Position numbers and translations under genes: made by a program. This document shows, piece by piece, positions 53,219 to 61,736 of a stretch of 64,000 nucleotides of DNA. The notes under the pieces are model-generated. The model was not told the DNA's origin and searched no databases. It saw nothing but the letters and a program-made list of their open reading frames with translations. Each line of letters starts with the position of its first letter. The first letter of the stretch is position 1. Source of the DNA: Butyrivibrio sp. AE2015 (GTDB lineage Bacteria; Bacillota; Clostridia; Lachnospirales; Lachnospiraceae); NCBI RefSeq assembly GCF_000420825.1, contig NZ_ATVR01000013.1:1-64000 (forward strand), given 5' to 3'.

Positions 53219-53256
53219 GATGGCATTTTGACTAAAATGCTTTTTGTAATGACTCA

Positions 53257-55041
53257 TTAGGACGCACTAACGAACTGCGAAGCGTAGAGATTGTAGTAAG
53301 CGCCCTTCTTTGCCATAAGGCTCTCATGATCACCCCACTCAAGAATTCCACCATCATCGATAAAGAATATTCTGTCTGCATTCTTTATGGTCGAAAGCCT
53401 GTGAGCCACAACAAATGAGGTTCTCTTTTTAAGCAACTCCTCTATTCCTCTCTGAACCAATATTTCCGTTTTGGTATCGATATTTGAGGTTGCTTCGTCA
53501 AGTATGAGTATCTTAGGATCAGTCAAAAGAGTTCTCGCAAAGGCAATAAGCTGCCTCTGTCCATTTGACAATCCTCCGCCTCTTTCTGTGATCACAGTAT
53601 CATAGCCATTCTCCATCTTTTCAATGAAATCATGGGCATGTACAGCCTTTGCTGCAGCGATCATCTCCTCATCAGTAGCATCCGTTTTTCCGTACTTGAT
53701 GTTATCCCTGATAGTACCTGAAAACAGGTAATTATCCTGAGTCATGATACCAAGCTGACTTCTAAGGGACTGTATTGTAACCTTGCTGATGTCTTTGCCA
53801 TCAACCAGAACGCGCCCGCTCTTGGTATTGTAGAATCTGCTGATAAGGCTCACTATCGTTGTCTTACCTGCACCGGTAGGACCAACAAGTGCTATTGTCT
53901 CACCTTTTTTAGCCTTAAAGCTTACATCTTTTAATATGTCCACATCAGGCTCATCGGGATATGCAAAGGTAACATGGTCAAATTCCACATTGCCCTTGAT
54001 CTCAGGCATATCCTCTGCCCCCTCGCCATTTTTCACAAGAGGCTCCATATCCATGATCTCGTAAACACGCTCTGCTGATGCAATATTTGTGATTAGCTTA
54101 TTGTAGTAGTTTGCAAGATTTCTTATAGGGTTAAAAAACATTCCAAGGTACAGAACGTACGCTGACAAAGTGCCTATGGACTCTGCAGTAACTCCAAGCC
54201 TTGTCACAGCAAGATAATACAAAGTGGCTGTTCCCAGTCCTCCTGCAATCTCAATTGTAGGGCTATACAGGTCTGCAATAACAACTGCCCTTCTGAAGGC
54301 ATGTATCACCTCATCAACAATATCTCCAAACTCCCTGTTGGCTTCATCTTCAGCGTTAAAGCTCTGTATAACTGACACTCCCTCAATTCCTTCATGAATA
54401 AAGGCTGTCATGTTAGAGTCCTTCTTTTTCCACATCTGCCATCTCTTATGAGCGAGAATCTCACAAAAATATAACCCAAAGAGAATAATTGGCACTGCAA
54501 CTGCCGCTGATAGTGAAAGCACTGGGCTCTTTACGATCATTATTACCAGGATCACTATAAGGCTTACTGCTTCCGGAGCAAGAGTTGTTATAGTGCTTGA
54601 AAGAACCTCTTTTAGCGCATTTACATCACCTGTGACCCTTGCAAGGATCTTACCTGAGGGCCGCTGATCAAAAAAGTCCACTCCAAGCTCCTGTATGTGG
54701 ATATAGAGCTTTCTTCTGATATTCAGGATCATGTCATTTGAAATATCTGCCATGATCCGCCTCCATACCCTGGTTGCAAAATAGCTGATTACTGCAAGTC
54801 CTATCATGATGCCGGCCATTATAAACAGGCCTCTCACATTCCCGTTTACTATCTCATCATCTATTACTTTTTCTATCAAAAGTGGATAAACCGTTGATAT
54901 CGCTACTGTCAAAAGAATAAGCAGCGTAACTGCTACGATTTTTCCTCTGTACTCCAGGAGATTGGCAAAAAGTCTTTTTAGAACATCGACCTTTATGCTC
55001 TCCTTTAATTCCTCATCTTCTCTGGTGCTGTTTATAGCCAT
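53257..55041 (-). CDS. ABC exporter half-transporter, catalytically complete subunit
   Basis: 594 aa. Six transmembrane helices and then an ABC ATPase: Walker A GPTGAGKTT, signature LSNGQRQLIAFAR, Walker B ILILDEATSNID with the catalytic Glu, H-loop AHRLST. The paired gene upstream has Asp in place of this Glu, so the two form a heterodimer with one full ATP site, as in BmrCD. Note LSNGQ instead of LSGGQ. It follows its partner by 44 nt. Multidrug or peptide export is likely. Confidence 0.94.
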   Translation of the reverse strand: MAINSTREDEELKESIKVDVLKRLFANLLEYRGKIVAVTLLILLTVAISTVYPLLIEKVIDDEIVNGNVRGLFIMAGIMIGLAVISYFATRVWRRIMADISNDMILNIRRKLYIHIQELGVDFFDQRPSGKILARVTGDVNALKEVLSSTITTLAPEAVSLIVILVIMIVKSPVLSLSAAVAVPIILFGLYFCEILAHKRWQMWKKKDSNMTAFIHEGIEGVSVIQSFNAEDEANREFGDIVDEVIHAFRRAVVIADLYSPTIEIAGGLGTATLYYLAVTRLGVTAESIGTLSAYVLYLGMFFNPIRNLANYYNKLITNIASAERVYEIMDMEPLVKNGEGAEDMPEIKGNVEFDHVTFAYPDEPDVDILKDVSFKAKKGETIALVGPTGAGKTTIVSLISRFYNTKSGRVLVDGKDISKVTIQSLRSQLGIMTQDNYLFSGTIRDNIKYGKTDATDEEMIAAAKAVHAHDFIEKMENGYDTVITERGGGLSNGQRQLIAFARTLLTDPKILILDEATSNIDTKTEILVQRGIEELLKKRTSFVVAHRLSTIKNADRIFFIDDGGILEWGDHESLMAKKGAYYNLYASQFVSAS

Positions 55042-55085
55042 GTAAACACCTCCTTATGCCTTATCCAATGTTGCAGGTAAAAGAA

Positions 55086-56840
55086 TTACTGCCCTGAAGC
55101 CATAGCTCTTCTATAGTCGCCGTATTGAGCTTCATATGTGCTGTAATAGAGGCCTCTTTTCGCTAAAAGTTCAGCATGTGTGCCCCTTTCTTTTACCATT
55201 CCGTTTTCCAAAACAATGATCTCATCGGCATCTTTAACTGATGAAATTCTGTGACCGATGATGATCTTACTCATATCTTTCTTATCTTTAAGTTCCTGCT
55301 GAATAGCTGCCTCAGTCTCCATATCAAGGGCTGATGTGGAATCATCCAGAATTAGAAGATCAGCTTTTTTAGCAAGAGCTCTCGCAATAGAAAGTCTCTG
55401 CTTTTGTCCGCCTGAAAGGCCAATTCCCCTCTCGCCGATAACTGCGTCATAACCATCTGTGATCTTTTCCACAAATTCCTTGGCATGGGCGCTTTTTATG
55501 GCGCGCCTTACAGTAATGTCATCCATTGTAGCCTTGCTTCCAAGTCTCACATTTTCAGTGATGGTATCTGAGAAAAGAAATACATCCTGCGTAACGACTG
55601 ATGAAAATGCTCTTATATCAGCCATTGACATATCCTTTATGTCTTTTCCATTGATCCTGACGGCTCCTTTTGAAGTGTCATAAAACCTCTCAATGAGATT
55701 GACTATCGTGCTCTTTCCTGCTCCGGTAGCTCCCATGATTCCAAGAGTCTTGCCCTTCTCAATGGTAAAAGAAATATCTTTAAGGATCTTCTTTCCTTCC
55801 ATCTCGAAACTCACATTGTCAAAAGCGATTTCTCCGCTTCTAACCACGCTCTCCATAGATAGCTCTTTTTCTTCACCCCATGCATCCATTGGAGCATCAG
55901 TTATTTCAGGCTTTGTAGACATAACCTTTTCAATCTTTTTGTATCCTGCAAGTCCCTGAGAAACAAGTGACAACATCCATCCAAGATTCTCGATTGGCCA
56001 TACGATGCTGATCGAATATGATACAAAAGCCACAAGGGTACCATATGTGATGCTGCCCTTAATAGCCGCATATCCTCCAATTGCTACCACGAAGGTCTGC
56101 ATGATCTTTGGAATCATTCCAAGAAGAGGATCCGTGTCCGCAAGATCTGTAGCAAACTTTTTGTTGGAATCTGCATATTCAAGATTCTTTTCATCAAACT
56201 TCTTAAGCTCACTGCTTTCAGCAGAAAATGCCTTAACTGTCCTTACTCCCGATATATTCTCTTCCACTACCTTGGTAAGAGCGGCGTTCTTTTCGCTGAT
56301 ATCGTCATAGTCCTTGTTAAGCTGTTTTTCCAGATGAAGAGCTATATAAGCAAGCGGCGGCATGAATACAAGCGGAACTATACTGAGCTTCCAGTTAAGT
56401 GATACCATGCAGATGATGACTCCAAAGAAATAAATGGTCGCCTCTGTCATGAGCATTCCAACAAAGCCTGTAAGGTCCCACACTGAGCCGGCATCATCCT
56501 TAACTCTTGCCATAAGTTCGCCGGTATTGTTTTTGTCAAAATAGCCCTTATGAAGTGAAAAGATATGCTTCATCATATCCTTTCTAAGGCCTGAAGCCAC
56601 GCGGCATCCCGACATGTCACACAAAAACTCTTTGACAAACTGGAAAACTGCCCTTCCAAGGCCTGCTGCCACGTACAGGAGAATATCTCTCCTGAATATA
56701 TCCATATTTCTTCCCACGATCACATCATCCACCATGGAAAGCGTTATAAACGGCACGAGAATATCAACCAGGGTACTTAAGACAAGGCATATACCGCCGA
56801 TTAAATATCTCCACCAGTTCCTAAAAATGTACTTTTTCAT
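55086..56840 (-). CDS. ABC exporter half-transporter, degenerate-site subunit
   Basis: 584 aa. Six transmembrane helices and an ABC ATPase: Walker A GATGAGKST, signature LSGGQKQRLS, and Walker B LLILDDSTSALD, where Asp replaces the catalytic Glu. Asymmetric heterodimeric exporters such as BmrC/BmrD and TM287/288 share this. The ATG at 56840 (MKKYIF) is preceded by AGGATG. It is the first structural gene after a leader peptide and two terminators, the layout of B. subtilis bmrB-bmrCD. Confidence 0.94.
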   Translation of the reverse strand: MKKYIFRNWWRYLIGGICLVLSTLVDILVPFITLSMVDDVIVGRNMDIFRRDILLYVAAGLGRAVFQFVKEFLCDMSGCRVASGLRKDMMKHIFSLHKGYFDKNNTGELMARVKDDAGSVWDLTGFVGMLMTEATIYFFGVIICMVSLNWKLSIVPLVFMPPLAYIALHLEKQLNKDYDDISEKNAALTKVVEENISGVRTVKAFSAESSELKKFDEKNLEYADSNKKFATDLADTDPLLGMIPKIMQTFVVAIGGYAAIKGSITYGTLVAFVSYSISIVWPIENLGWMLSLVSQGLAGYKKIEKVMSTKPEITDAPMDAWGEEKELSMESVVRSGEIAFDNVSFEMEGKKILKDISFTIEKGKTLGIMGATGAGKSTIVNLIERFYDTSKGAVRINGKDIKDMSMADIRAFSSVVTQDVFLFSDTITENVRLGSKATMDDITVRRAIKSAHAKEFVEKITDGYDAVIGERGIGLSGGQKQRLSIARALAKKADLLILDDSTSALDMETEAAIQQELKDKKDMSKIIIGHRISSVKDADEIIVLENGMVKERGTHAELLAKRGLYYSTYEAQYGDYRRAMASGQ

Positions 56841-56888
56841 AAATATCACATCCTTTTGCGCTGCGCGCTGTTGCTAAAACTAGTTGTC

Positions 56889-56932
56889 AAAAAAGAAAAA
56901 CGATAGGAAATCCCATGGAGATCCTACCGTTT
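56889..56932 (-). terminator. Second leader terminator (T2) before the ABC exporter
   Basis: On the minus strand AAACGGTAGGA (56922-56932) pairs with TCCTATCGTTT (56898-56908), with one G-U pair and a 13-nt loop, then TTCTTTTTT. It lies about 50 nt before the first exporter gene. The loop and 5' arm contain GATCTCCAT (56915-56923), complementary to part of T1. Confidence 0.85.
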
Positions 56933-56968
56933 CTTACACCAAAGACTGGCGCCGTTATCTTTGTGCAT

Positions 56969-57004
56969 AAAAAAAGCGCGATCTCCATTTGCGGAAACCG
57001 CGCT
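56969..57004 (-). terminator. First leader terminator (T1), attenuator of the ABC exporter
   Basis: On the minus strand AGCGCG (56999-57004) pairs with CGCGCT (56975-56980), with a short inner TCC/GGA helix, then seven Ts (56969-56975). It starts 25 nt after the leader peptide stop codon. Its 5' arm can instead pair with the leader's codons 18-20. Confidence 0.85.
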
Positions 57005-57029
57005 GATAATACATTCGAGTATACTTACA

Positions 57030-57101
57030 TCAAGCAAACTCCAGCGAGGTAACCACATTATTCCTATTAACTAAATTATTAAGTCTAACTCTGATAATCA
57101 T
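57030..57101 (-). CDS. 23-codon leader peptide with RVR motif (attenuator of the ABC exporter)
   Basis: A short gene beginning MIIRVRLNN and ending SLEFA, 23 aa, with an AAAGGAGG ribosome binding site (57113-57120) about 11 nt upstream. Arg4-Val5-Arg6 matches the +x+ pattern at which macrolides stall ribosomes on Erm leader peptides such as ErmDL. Codons 18-20 (57042-57050) can pair with the 5' arm of T1 (56997-57005), eight of nine bases. Stalling early would leave those codons free to pair and prevent T1; full translation would cover them and let T1 form. The function is inferred from architecture. Confidence 0.72.
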   Translation of the reverse strand: MIIRVRLNNLVNRNNVVTSLEFA

Positions 57102-57142
57102 TATTGTGTTTACCTCCTTTCGTATTTTTATTGACTATAAAT

Positions 57143-57171
57143 ACATTATTATGATTGACTAAACTTGTCAA
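57143..57171 (-). promoter_or_regulatory. Promoter of the leader peptide and ABC exporter
   Basis: On the minus strand a consensus TTGACA (57166-57171) is followed after 17 bp by TAATGT (57143-57148). Transcription would begin about 20 nt before the leader's ribosome binding site. The -10 is weak; an AATAAT with 15-bp spacing is an alternative. Confidence 0.55.
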
Positions 57172-57190
57172 CAAAAAAATATCGTAAACA

Positions 57191-58279
57191 CTATTTCTTT
57201 TTAATTCCAAGTACTGCCCACCTGAAAAAGGGGATCCTTGAGATGATCTCATATAGTCCATAGCCAAATACAAAACCAGCGACAAGGCTAAGCATATAAC
57301 ATGCTAATGGGGGCAATAACCTGTTCTTGGCAAATATAAATGCCATGGATGAAATTCCCAAATAATGGAAAACATAGAGGCCAAAACTCTTTTTACTCAT
57401 CCAGGTAAAAAAGCTGTTTGTAAAATCTAAGTATCTCGCCATACCTGATAACACTGCCAATGAACCAAAGTACGCACAGGCTGCAAAAAGCGGCCCTCTG
57501 TTTATAGGGACATCAGCGTAATTTTTACCCTTTTGCACCAAAAAGTACAAAACCGAGAAACTTATGCACAAAAGAAATCCAAAGAGCATAAATCCCCAGG
57601 TATATTTCTTAAGCTTCTCCATTACTTCATCGTTTGAAAAAACAAAGTAACCCAGCATGAAGAATACAAAATAAAACCCGAATCTGTAAACCACAACAAT
57701 AGGTGTATTAAGGATCTGTGCTGCTCCCCAAACAGGCAGGTATAAAAGGATCACCATCCAAATGGGAGTTTTAGCCCCAAGCTCAAGAAGCCTGTTTTTT
57801 TCGATCTTTCTCAATAGAATTAGTACCATGCTATATAACCAGAGAAGATGCATAAACCACAATACACCACTTCCTGATGCAACCATTATCAGGAAAATCA
57901 CAGGCTTTGGCACTCCCATGGCAGGCAGATCCTGAAAAGCTGTCCCTAAGCTAATGTTTATGTATCCTTGAATGAACTGGAATGCAAAAAGTCCAATAGT
58001 CGAAGGCACCAGTAATTTCAGGGTTCTGGCGCTAATAAAGTCCTTGTCACTGTGTTTATCAAGATATATCCTGCTGCTTATCCCTGCCACAATGAATAGA
58101 AGTGGCATAAACCAAGGATACACAAAATACTGAAAAATATCGTAATATTGTACATCCAGGTTCGTGATCTTTCCAACTCCGCCAACGATTCCTTCTGCGT
58201 TATACATATATAGAACATGATATAAAACAACGATCACTACAGTAATCCATCTGATATTATCAAGATAATGCCTGCGCAT
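57191..58279 (-). CDS. Acyltransferase family 3 membrane protein
   Basis: 362 aa with about ten hydrophobic helices. The N-terminal RRHYLDNIRWITVVIVVLYHVLYMYN is the acyltransferase-3 signature (conserved Asp, Arg and the His in YHV). Members acetylate or succinylate cell-surface sugars, lipids or antibiotics. The ATG at 58279 has AAAGGAG 8 nt upstream; the frame extends 22 codons further without support. It lies 81 nt after the FtsX permease gene. Confidence 0.88.
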   Translation of the reverse strand: MRRHYLDNIRWITVVIVVLYHVLYMYNAEGIVGGVGKITNLDVQYYDIFQYFVYPWFMPLLFIVAGISSRIYLDKHSDKDFISARTLKLLVPSTIGLFAFQFIQGYINISLGTAFQDLPAMGVPKPVIFLIMVASGSGVLWFMHLLWLYSMVLILLRKIEKNRLLELGAKTPIWMVILLYLPVWGAAQILNTPIVVVYRFGFYFVFFMLGYFVFSNDEVMEKLKKYTWGFMLFGFLLCISFSVLYFLVQKGKNYADVPINRGPLFAACAYFGSLAVLSGMARYLDFTNSFFTWMSKKSFGLYVFHYLGISSMAFIFAKNRLLPPLACYMLSLVAGFVFGYGLYEIISRIPFFRWAVLGIKKK

Positions 58280-58360
58280 TTTTTTGCTCCTTTCATATCC
58301 CATTATCATAATACCGAACATAAAAGGAGCAGTAAATATTTTCACTTATTTTATATTGTT

Positions 58361-60940
58361 TTACACTGAATCCTCTTTCAGTGCCTCTATGATATTGTCA
58401 TCCTTTATCTTATTAACACTAAGCGCCATGCTGATTCCAAGTATTCCAAATACTGCAGCTATCACGATCAGATACATAAGCCAGTCCAGATCAAATGTAA
58501 AAAGATTGCTCTCAAATACGTTATACATCAATAGGCTGAGCACGATAGATGCCGGGATTCCGAACATGAGTGCCTTTATGCCATAGAGCATTGTCTCAAG
58601 TCTTATCATCTTTTTAAAACCGCCACTTGAAAGGCCTACTGACTTGTACATAGCAAACTCCTTTCTCCTAAGGAGCACTCCCGTTGATATGGTGTTTACA
58701 ATATTTGCTATGGCAATGAGCGTCAAAAGCGCAGTGAACCCATACATTGCAGTCTTAAGCATCAAAGTGACCGTATCCATTACCATGGCTGTATCGGTCA
58801 GGTCAGAACAATAGTAATTGTGATATCCCTCACCCTCAAACATTTGGTATATTCTGTCGTAAACTTCCCTGTGATCAGTCGTTTCAACTCCCAGATCTAC
58901 AACCAGTTTTTCCTCAGGAAGCACCTCTTTTGCCTTGGAAAAATACATAGATGCCGGTACATAGACAGCTATATTGGTCTTAGGAACCAGATCGTAAACC
59001 TTATTGTCGGCATCATATTTCACAAAAGCTTGTATTTCCACAGCCGGCGGATACCCCTGTGTCTTATCGTAGTGTAAAGACTGGCCCAAAATTTCATCAT
59101 TAAACACTTCGCTTGGTTTCTTTTCGTGGAAAAAGTCATTTAGCAGCACGCCTTTCAAAGTATCCTGATAATAGTCATCCCGCTCAAGTCCGTTGTCAGC
59201 AAGTATCTTATCAAATTCCTGATCATCAATTGCCAAGACAAACATTCCCACCAAGTCAAGTTTTGAGAACTCAGGCAAAAGAAACTTCGGGTCAGCAATA
59301 TCTGTATTAGCAAGTTCAGTCTTAGAATCAGGGCCTTTTTTGAAAAGAAACTGAATCATGCTGACGCTGTACACATCATCAACACCTTCCATATCTTTAA
59401 GAGCGTTTCGCAGCTTGCCTTCCTCAGAAAGTGAACAAGACGCTACTATCTGATATGGAATCTGGAATTCAAATTTATTAGCTCTTTCAATTGATTTGCA
59501 AAAGAAATTAATAACCAGGAACAGGATAACCGACACTGCGATAGTTACAGTAATAACCTTCCCTTTTACGCCATTTCTTTTTATATTCTTGTAGGCAAGT
59601 TCTCCCTCATATCCAAAGATTCTCCTTATAAGAGGGTTTACCTTGAGCTTTCTTGCCTTAACTTTAATAACGTTGTTCTGCCTGAGCGCATCTATTGGCA
59701 TGACTTTTGCAGCCCTTATCGCCGGGACAAAAGTTGAGATCATTATTGTTATCGCTGCAAAAAATACAATTGCTGCCAAAACACTGATGTCACAAACTAT
59801 AGGTATTCCACCACTCATTCCCTTGGCAGCAAACAGCATATCCGACTCAATGATCTTTTCGCCAAGAATATCAAGCGTTATTTTAGTTCCTATATATCCC
59901 AGCAAAAGCCCCAAAGGGATGCCTACAAATCCCAGAACTAGTCCCTCATAATAAATAGAAAATCTCTTTTGCCTTGCTGTAGCACCCACACTTGCAAGCA
60001 TTCCCAGATAGCGCATTCTCTCTGTCAATGACATTCCGATAGAATTGAAGATAAGAATGACCGAAGTTCCAATTACAATTGCAAGTGCTATGCCCATCAT
60101 TACAAAAAAAGATCTGTAAGTTCCGGCACTTCCTTCAAATGAAAAAACGCTCAGCAGGTACTCTGTGTTCAGGCTGTATTTTTTAATTCCATAATACGAA
60201 ACAATGCTCTTAAGCTGCTTTATTGCAGTGGTGTTGCATTTTTTTAGCTGAATGAACACCTGCGCTTTTTCAGTATCAGGATAAAAATCACTGTCCAGGC
60301 CACGAAGTATATCCCAGTCTTTTGTTGGCATATTCCCATGAAGGATTGCTGTTACTGTACATGTCTCGGTTGAAAGCGTCTCAAACTTCTCATTTGAGCG
60401 ATAATTGCCTCCAAGGTAAAGAAAGCCTTCAAGTTCATCATTTATATATCTATAGCCCTGTTCAAAAGTAAGTGAATCCCCTATTTTAAGGTTTTCAAGG
60501 CCATTATCTATGAGGAACTGCTCCTCCACAGCAATTTCCGAAGAATTCTTTGGAAGAGCGCCCTCATAATCAGTTACAACCGCCATAGAAAGATAGTTTT
60601 CATCAGCATGCTGGATATTTCCCACTCTGAATCTGTACTCTTTATCATTTATGAGCCTTATGCCGCTCTGTTCTTTTTCCATCTCACAAACGCCTGCTAT
60701 GGCAATTCTTTTATCCTGAGATAGAGAGGAAAACTGCTCGTAGCTTACCTCGTCAAACTCGGCATGTACATTTCCGTCAGAGCGAACGGCTATGGTTCCA
60801 AAAAACTTAAAAAAAGAGAACACTCCAAGGATTATAGCGCTGATAAGTGCTGTGGATGTAGCTATCCCAAGCACAGTTACAATAGTTCTTTTCCTGTTTC
60901 CAAAAAGGTGCTTCAAGGTGAGTTTTGATACAATATTCAT
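58361..60940 (-). CDS. ABC transporter permease with two FtsX domains
   Basis: 859 aa, MacB/FtsX-like. One N-terminal helix, a large outside domain (about residues 45-265), three helices (FFVMMGIALAIVIGTSVIL onward), then a second set: one helix near residue 460, a second outside domain, and three C-terminal helices (FTALLTLIAIANIVNTIST). The start codon overlaps the ATPase stop by 4 nt (ATGA). Together with the kinase and regulator it probably handles or senses cell-wall-active peptides, or releases lipoproteins. Confidence 0.93.
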   Translation of the reverse strand: MNIVSKLTLKHLFGNRKRTIVTVLGIATSTALISAIILGVFSFFKFFGTIAVRSDGNVHAEFDEVSYEQFSSLSQDKRIAIAGVCEMEKEQSGIRLINDKEYRFRVGNIQHADENYLSMAVVTDYEGALPKNSSEIAVEEQFLIDNGLENLKIGDSLTFEQGYRYINDELEGFLYLGGNYRSNEKFETLSTETCTVTAILHGNMPTKDWDILRGLDSDFYPDTEKAQVFIQLKKCNTTAIKQLKSIVSYYGIKKYSLNTEYLLSVFSFEGSAGTYRSFFVMMGIALAIVIGTSVILIFNSIGMSLTERMRYLGMLASVGATARQKRFSIYYEGLVLGFVGIPLGLLLGYIGTKITLDILGEKIIESDMLFAAKGMSGGIPIVCDISVLAAIVFFAAITIMISTFVPAIRAAKVMPIDALRQNNVIKVKARKLKVNPLIRRIFGYEGELAYKNIKRNGVKGKVITVTIAVSVILFLVINFFCKSIERANKFEFQIPYQIVASCSLSEEGKLRNALKDMEGVDDVYSVSMIQFLFKKGPDSKTELANTDIADPKFLLPEFSKLDLVGMFVLAIDDQEFDKILADNGLERDDYYQDTLKGVLLNDFFHEKKPSEVFNDEILGQSLHYDKTQGYPPAVEIQAFVKYDADNKVYDLVPKTNIAVYVPASMYFSKAKEVLPEEKLVVDLGVETTDHREVYDRIYQMFEGEGYHNYYCSDLTDTAMVMDTVTLMLKTAMYGFTALLTLIAIANIVNTISTGVLLRRKEFAMYKSVGLSSGGFKKMIRLETMLYGIKALMFGIPASIVLSLLMYNVFESNLFTFDLDWLMYLIVIAAVFGILGISMALSVNKIKDDNIIEALKEDSV

Positions 60941-61632
60941 GATGCCATCACCCCTTCTTTCTTGGAATCACGGGTAATCTGACCATCTTCAATTGTTATA
61001 ACTCTGTCTGCAGAAAGAGCTATCTTTTCATCATGAGTAATGATTATAACAGTCTGATTGTTCTCTTTATTGAATTTGCGCAAAAGAGATATGATTTCCC
61101 TGCTATTTTCCGAATCAAGGTTTCCTGTTGGCTCATCTGCAAGAAGCAGTGCCGGATGATTCATAAGAGCTCTTCCAATGGAAACTCTCTGCTGCTGTCC
61201 TCCTGAAAGCTGTCCGGGAAGATGTGATAATCTGTCCTTAAGCCCAAGCTTTTCCACAAGATCTTTTAAAAGCTTTTTATCCGGTTTCTTACCATCAAGC
61301 AAAATGGGGAGCGTCATGTTTTCTTCCACATTTAGTATTGGAATAAGATTGTAAAACTGATATATAAGTCCTATGTTTCTTCTGCGGAAAATAGCAAGTT
61401 TTGTTTCATCTAGCTTTCCAATATCTGTTCCTGCTATGTTGACAACACCTGAGGATGGTACATCAACGCCTCCTAAAATATGCAAAAGCGTTGACTTACC
61501 GGAGCCTGAAGGCCCTACAATCGCCACGAATTCCCCTTGCTCTATATCAAAAGAAACGTCTTTAAGGGCATCGACTCTCGTTTCTCCATTTCCATATACT
61601 TTGCAAAGGTTTCTGATTTCCAAAATATTCAT
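60937..61632 (-). CDS. ABC transporter ATP-binding protein (LolD/MacB/BceA type)
   Basis: 231 aa. Walker A GPSGSGKST, Q-loop IYQFYNLIP, signature LSGGQQQRVSIGRAL, Walker B LLLADEPTGNLD and H-loop ITHD are all intact, with the LD motif typical of the MacB/BceA group. The ATG at 61632 is preceded by GGGAG at a rather long 11 nt. It partners the FtsX permease downstream. Confidence 0.95.
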   Translation of the reverse strand: MNILEIRNLCKVYGNGETRVDALKDVSFDIEQGEFVAIVGPSGSGKSTLLHILGGVDVPSSGVVNIAGTDIGKLDETKLAIFRRRNIGLIYQFYNLIPILNVEENMTLPILLDGKKPDKKLLKDLVEKLGLKDRLSHLPGQLSGGQQQRVSIGRALMNHPALLLADEPTGNLDSENSREIISLLRKFNKENNQTVIIITHDEKIALSADRVITIEDGQITRDSKKEGVMAS

Positions 61633-61720
61633 TTTTCTTTTGTCTCCCTTCTCAAACAAACTCTATTTTTTATCTGAGAACAGATTAAAACTCCAGTATT
61701 ACTGCCTTGTGACTATTTCA

Positions 61721-61734
61721 TTACAAAATTGTCA
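61721..61734. promoter_or_regulatory. BceR-like response regulator box
   Basis: On the minus strand TGACA-N4-TGTAA (plus strand TTACA-N4-TGTCA) matches the reported TnACA-N4-TGTAA box of BceR-type regulators. It starts 2 nt after the kinase stop and lies about 90 nt before the ABC ATPase start. A wider TGTGAC-N17-GTCACA dyad overlaps it. Confidence 0.55.
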
Positions 61735-61736
61735 CA

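Noticed and set aside
53223..53240. Hairpin GCATTTT-N4-AAAATGC as terminator of the ABC exporter operon
   Set aside because: The T-run follows only on the plus strand, where no gene ends. On the minus strand the tail is CATC, so it does not look like a terminator for the exporter.
57085..57285. 66-aa minus-strand ORF overlapping the acyltransferase 3' end and the leader region
   Set aside because: Out of frame with the acyltransferase, no ribosome binding site, and it covers the leader promoter.
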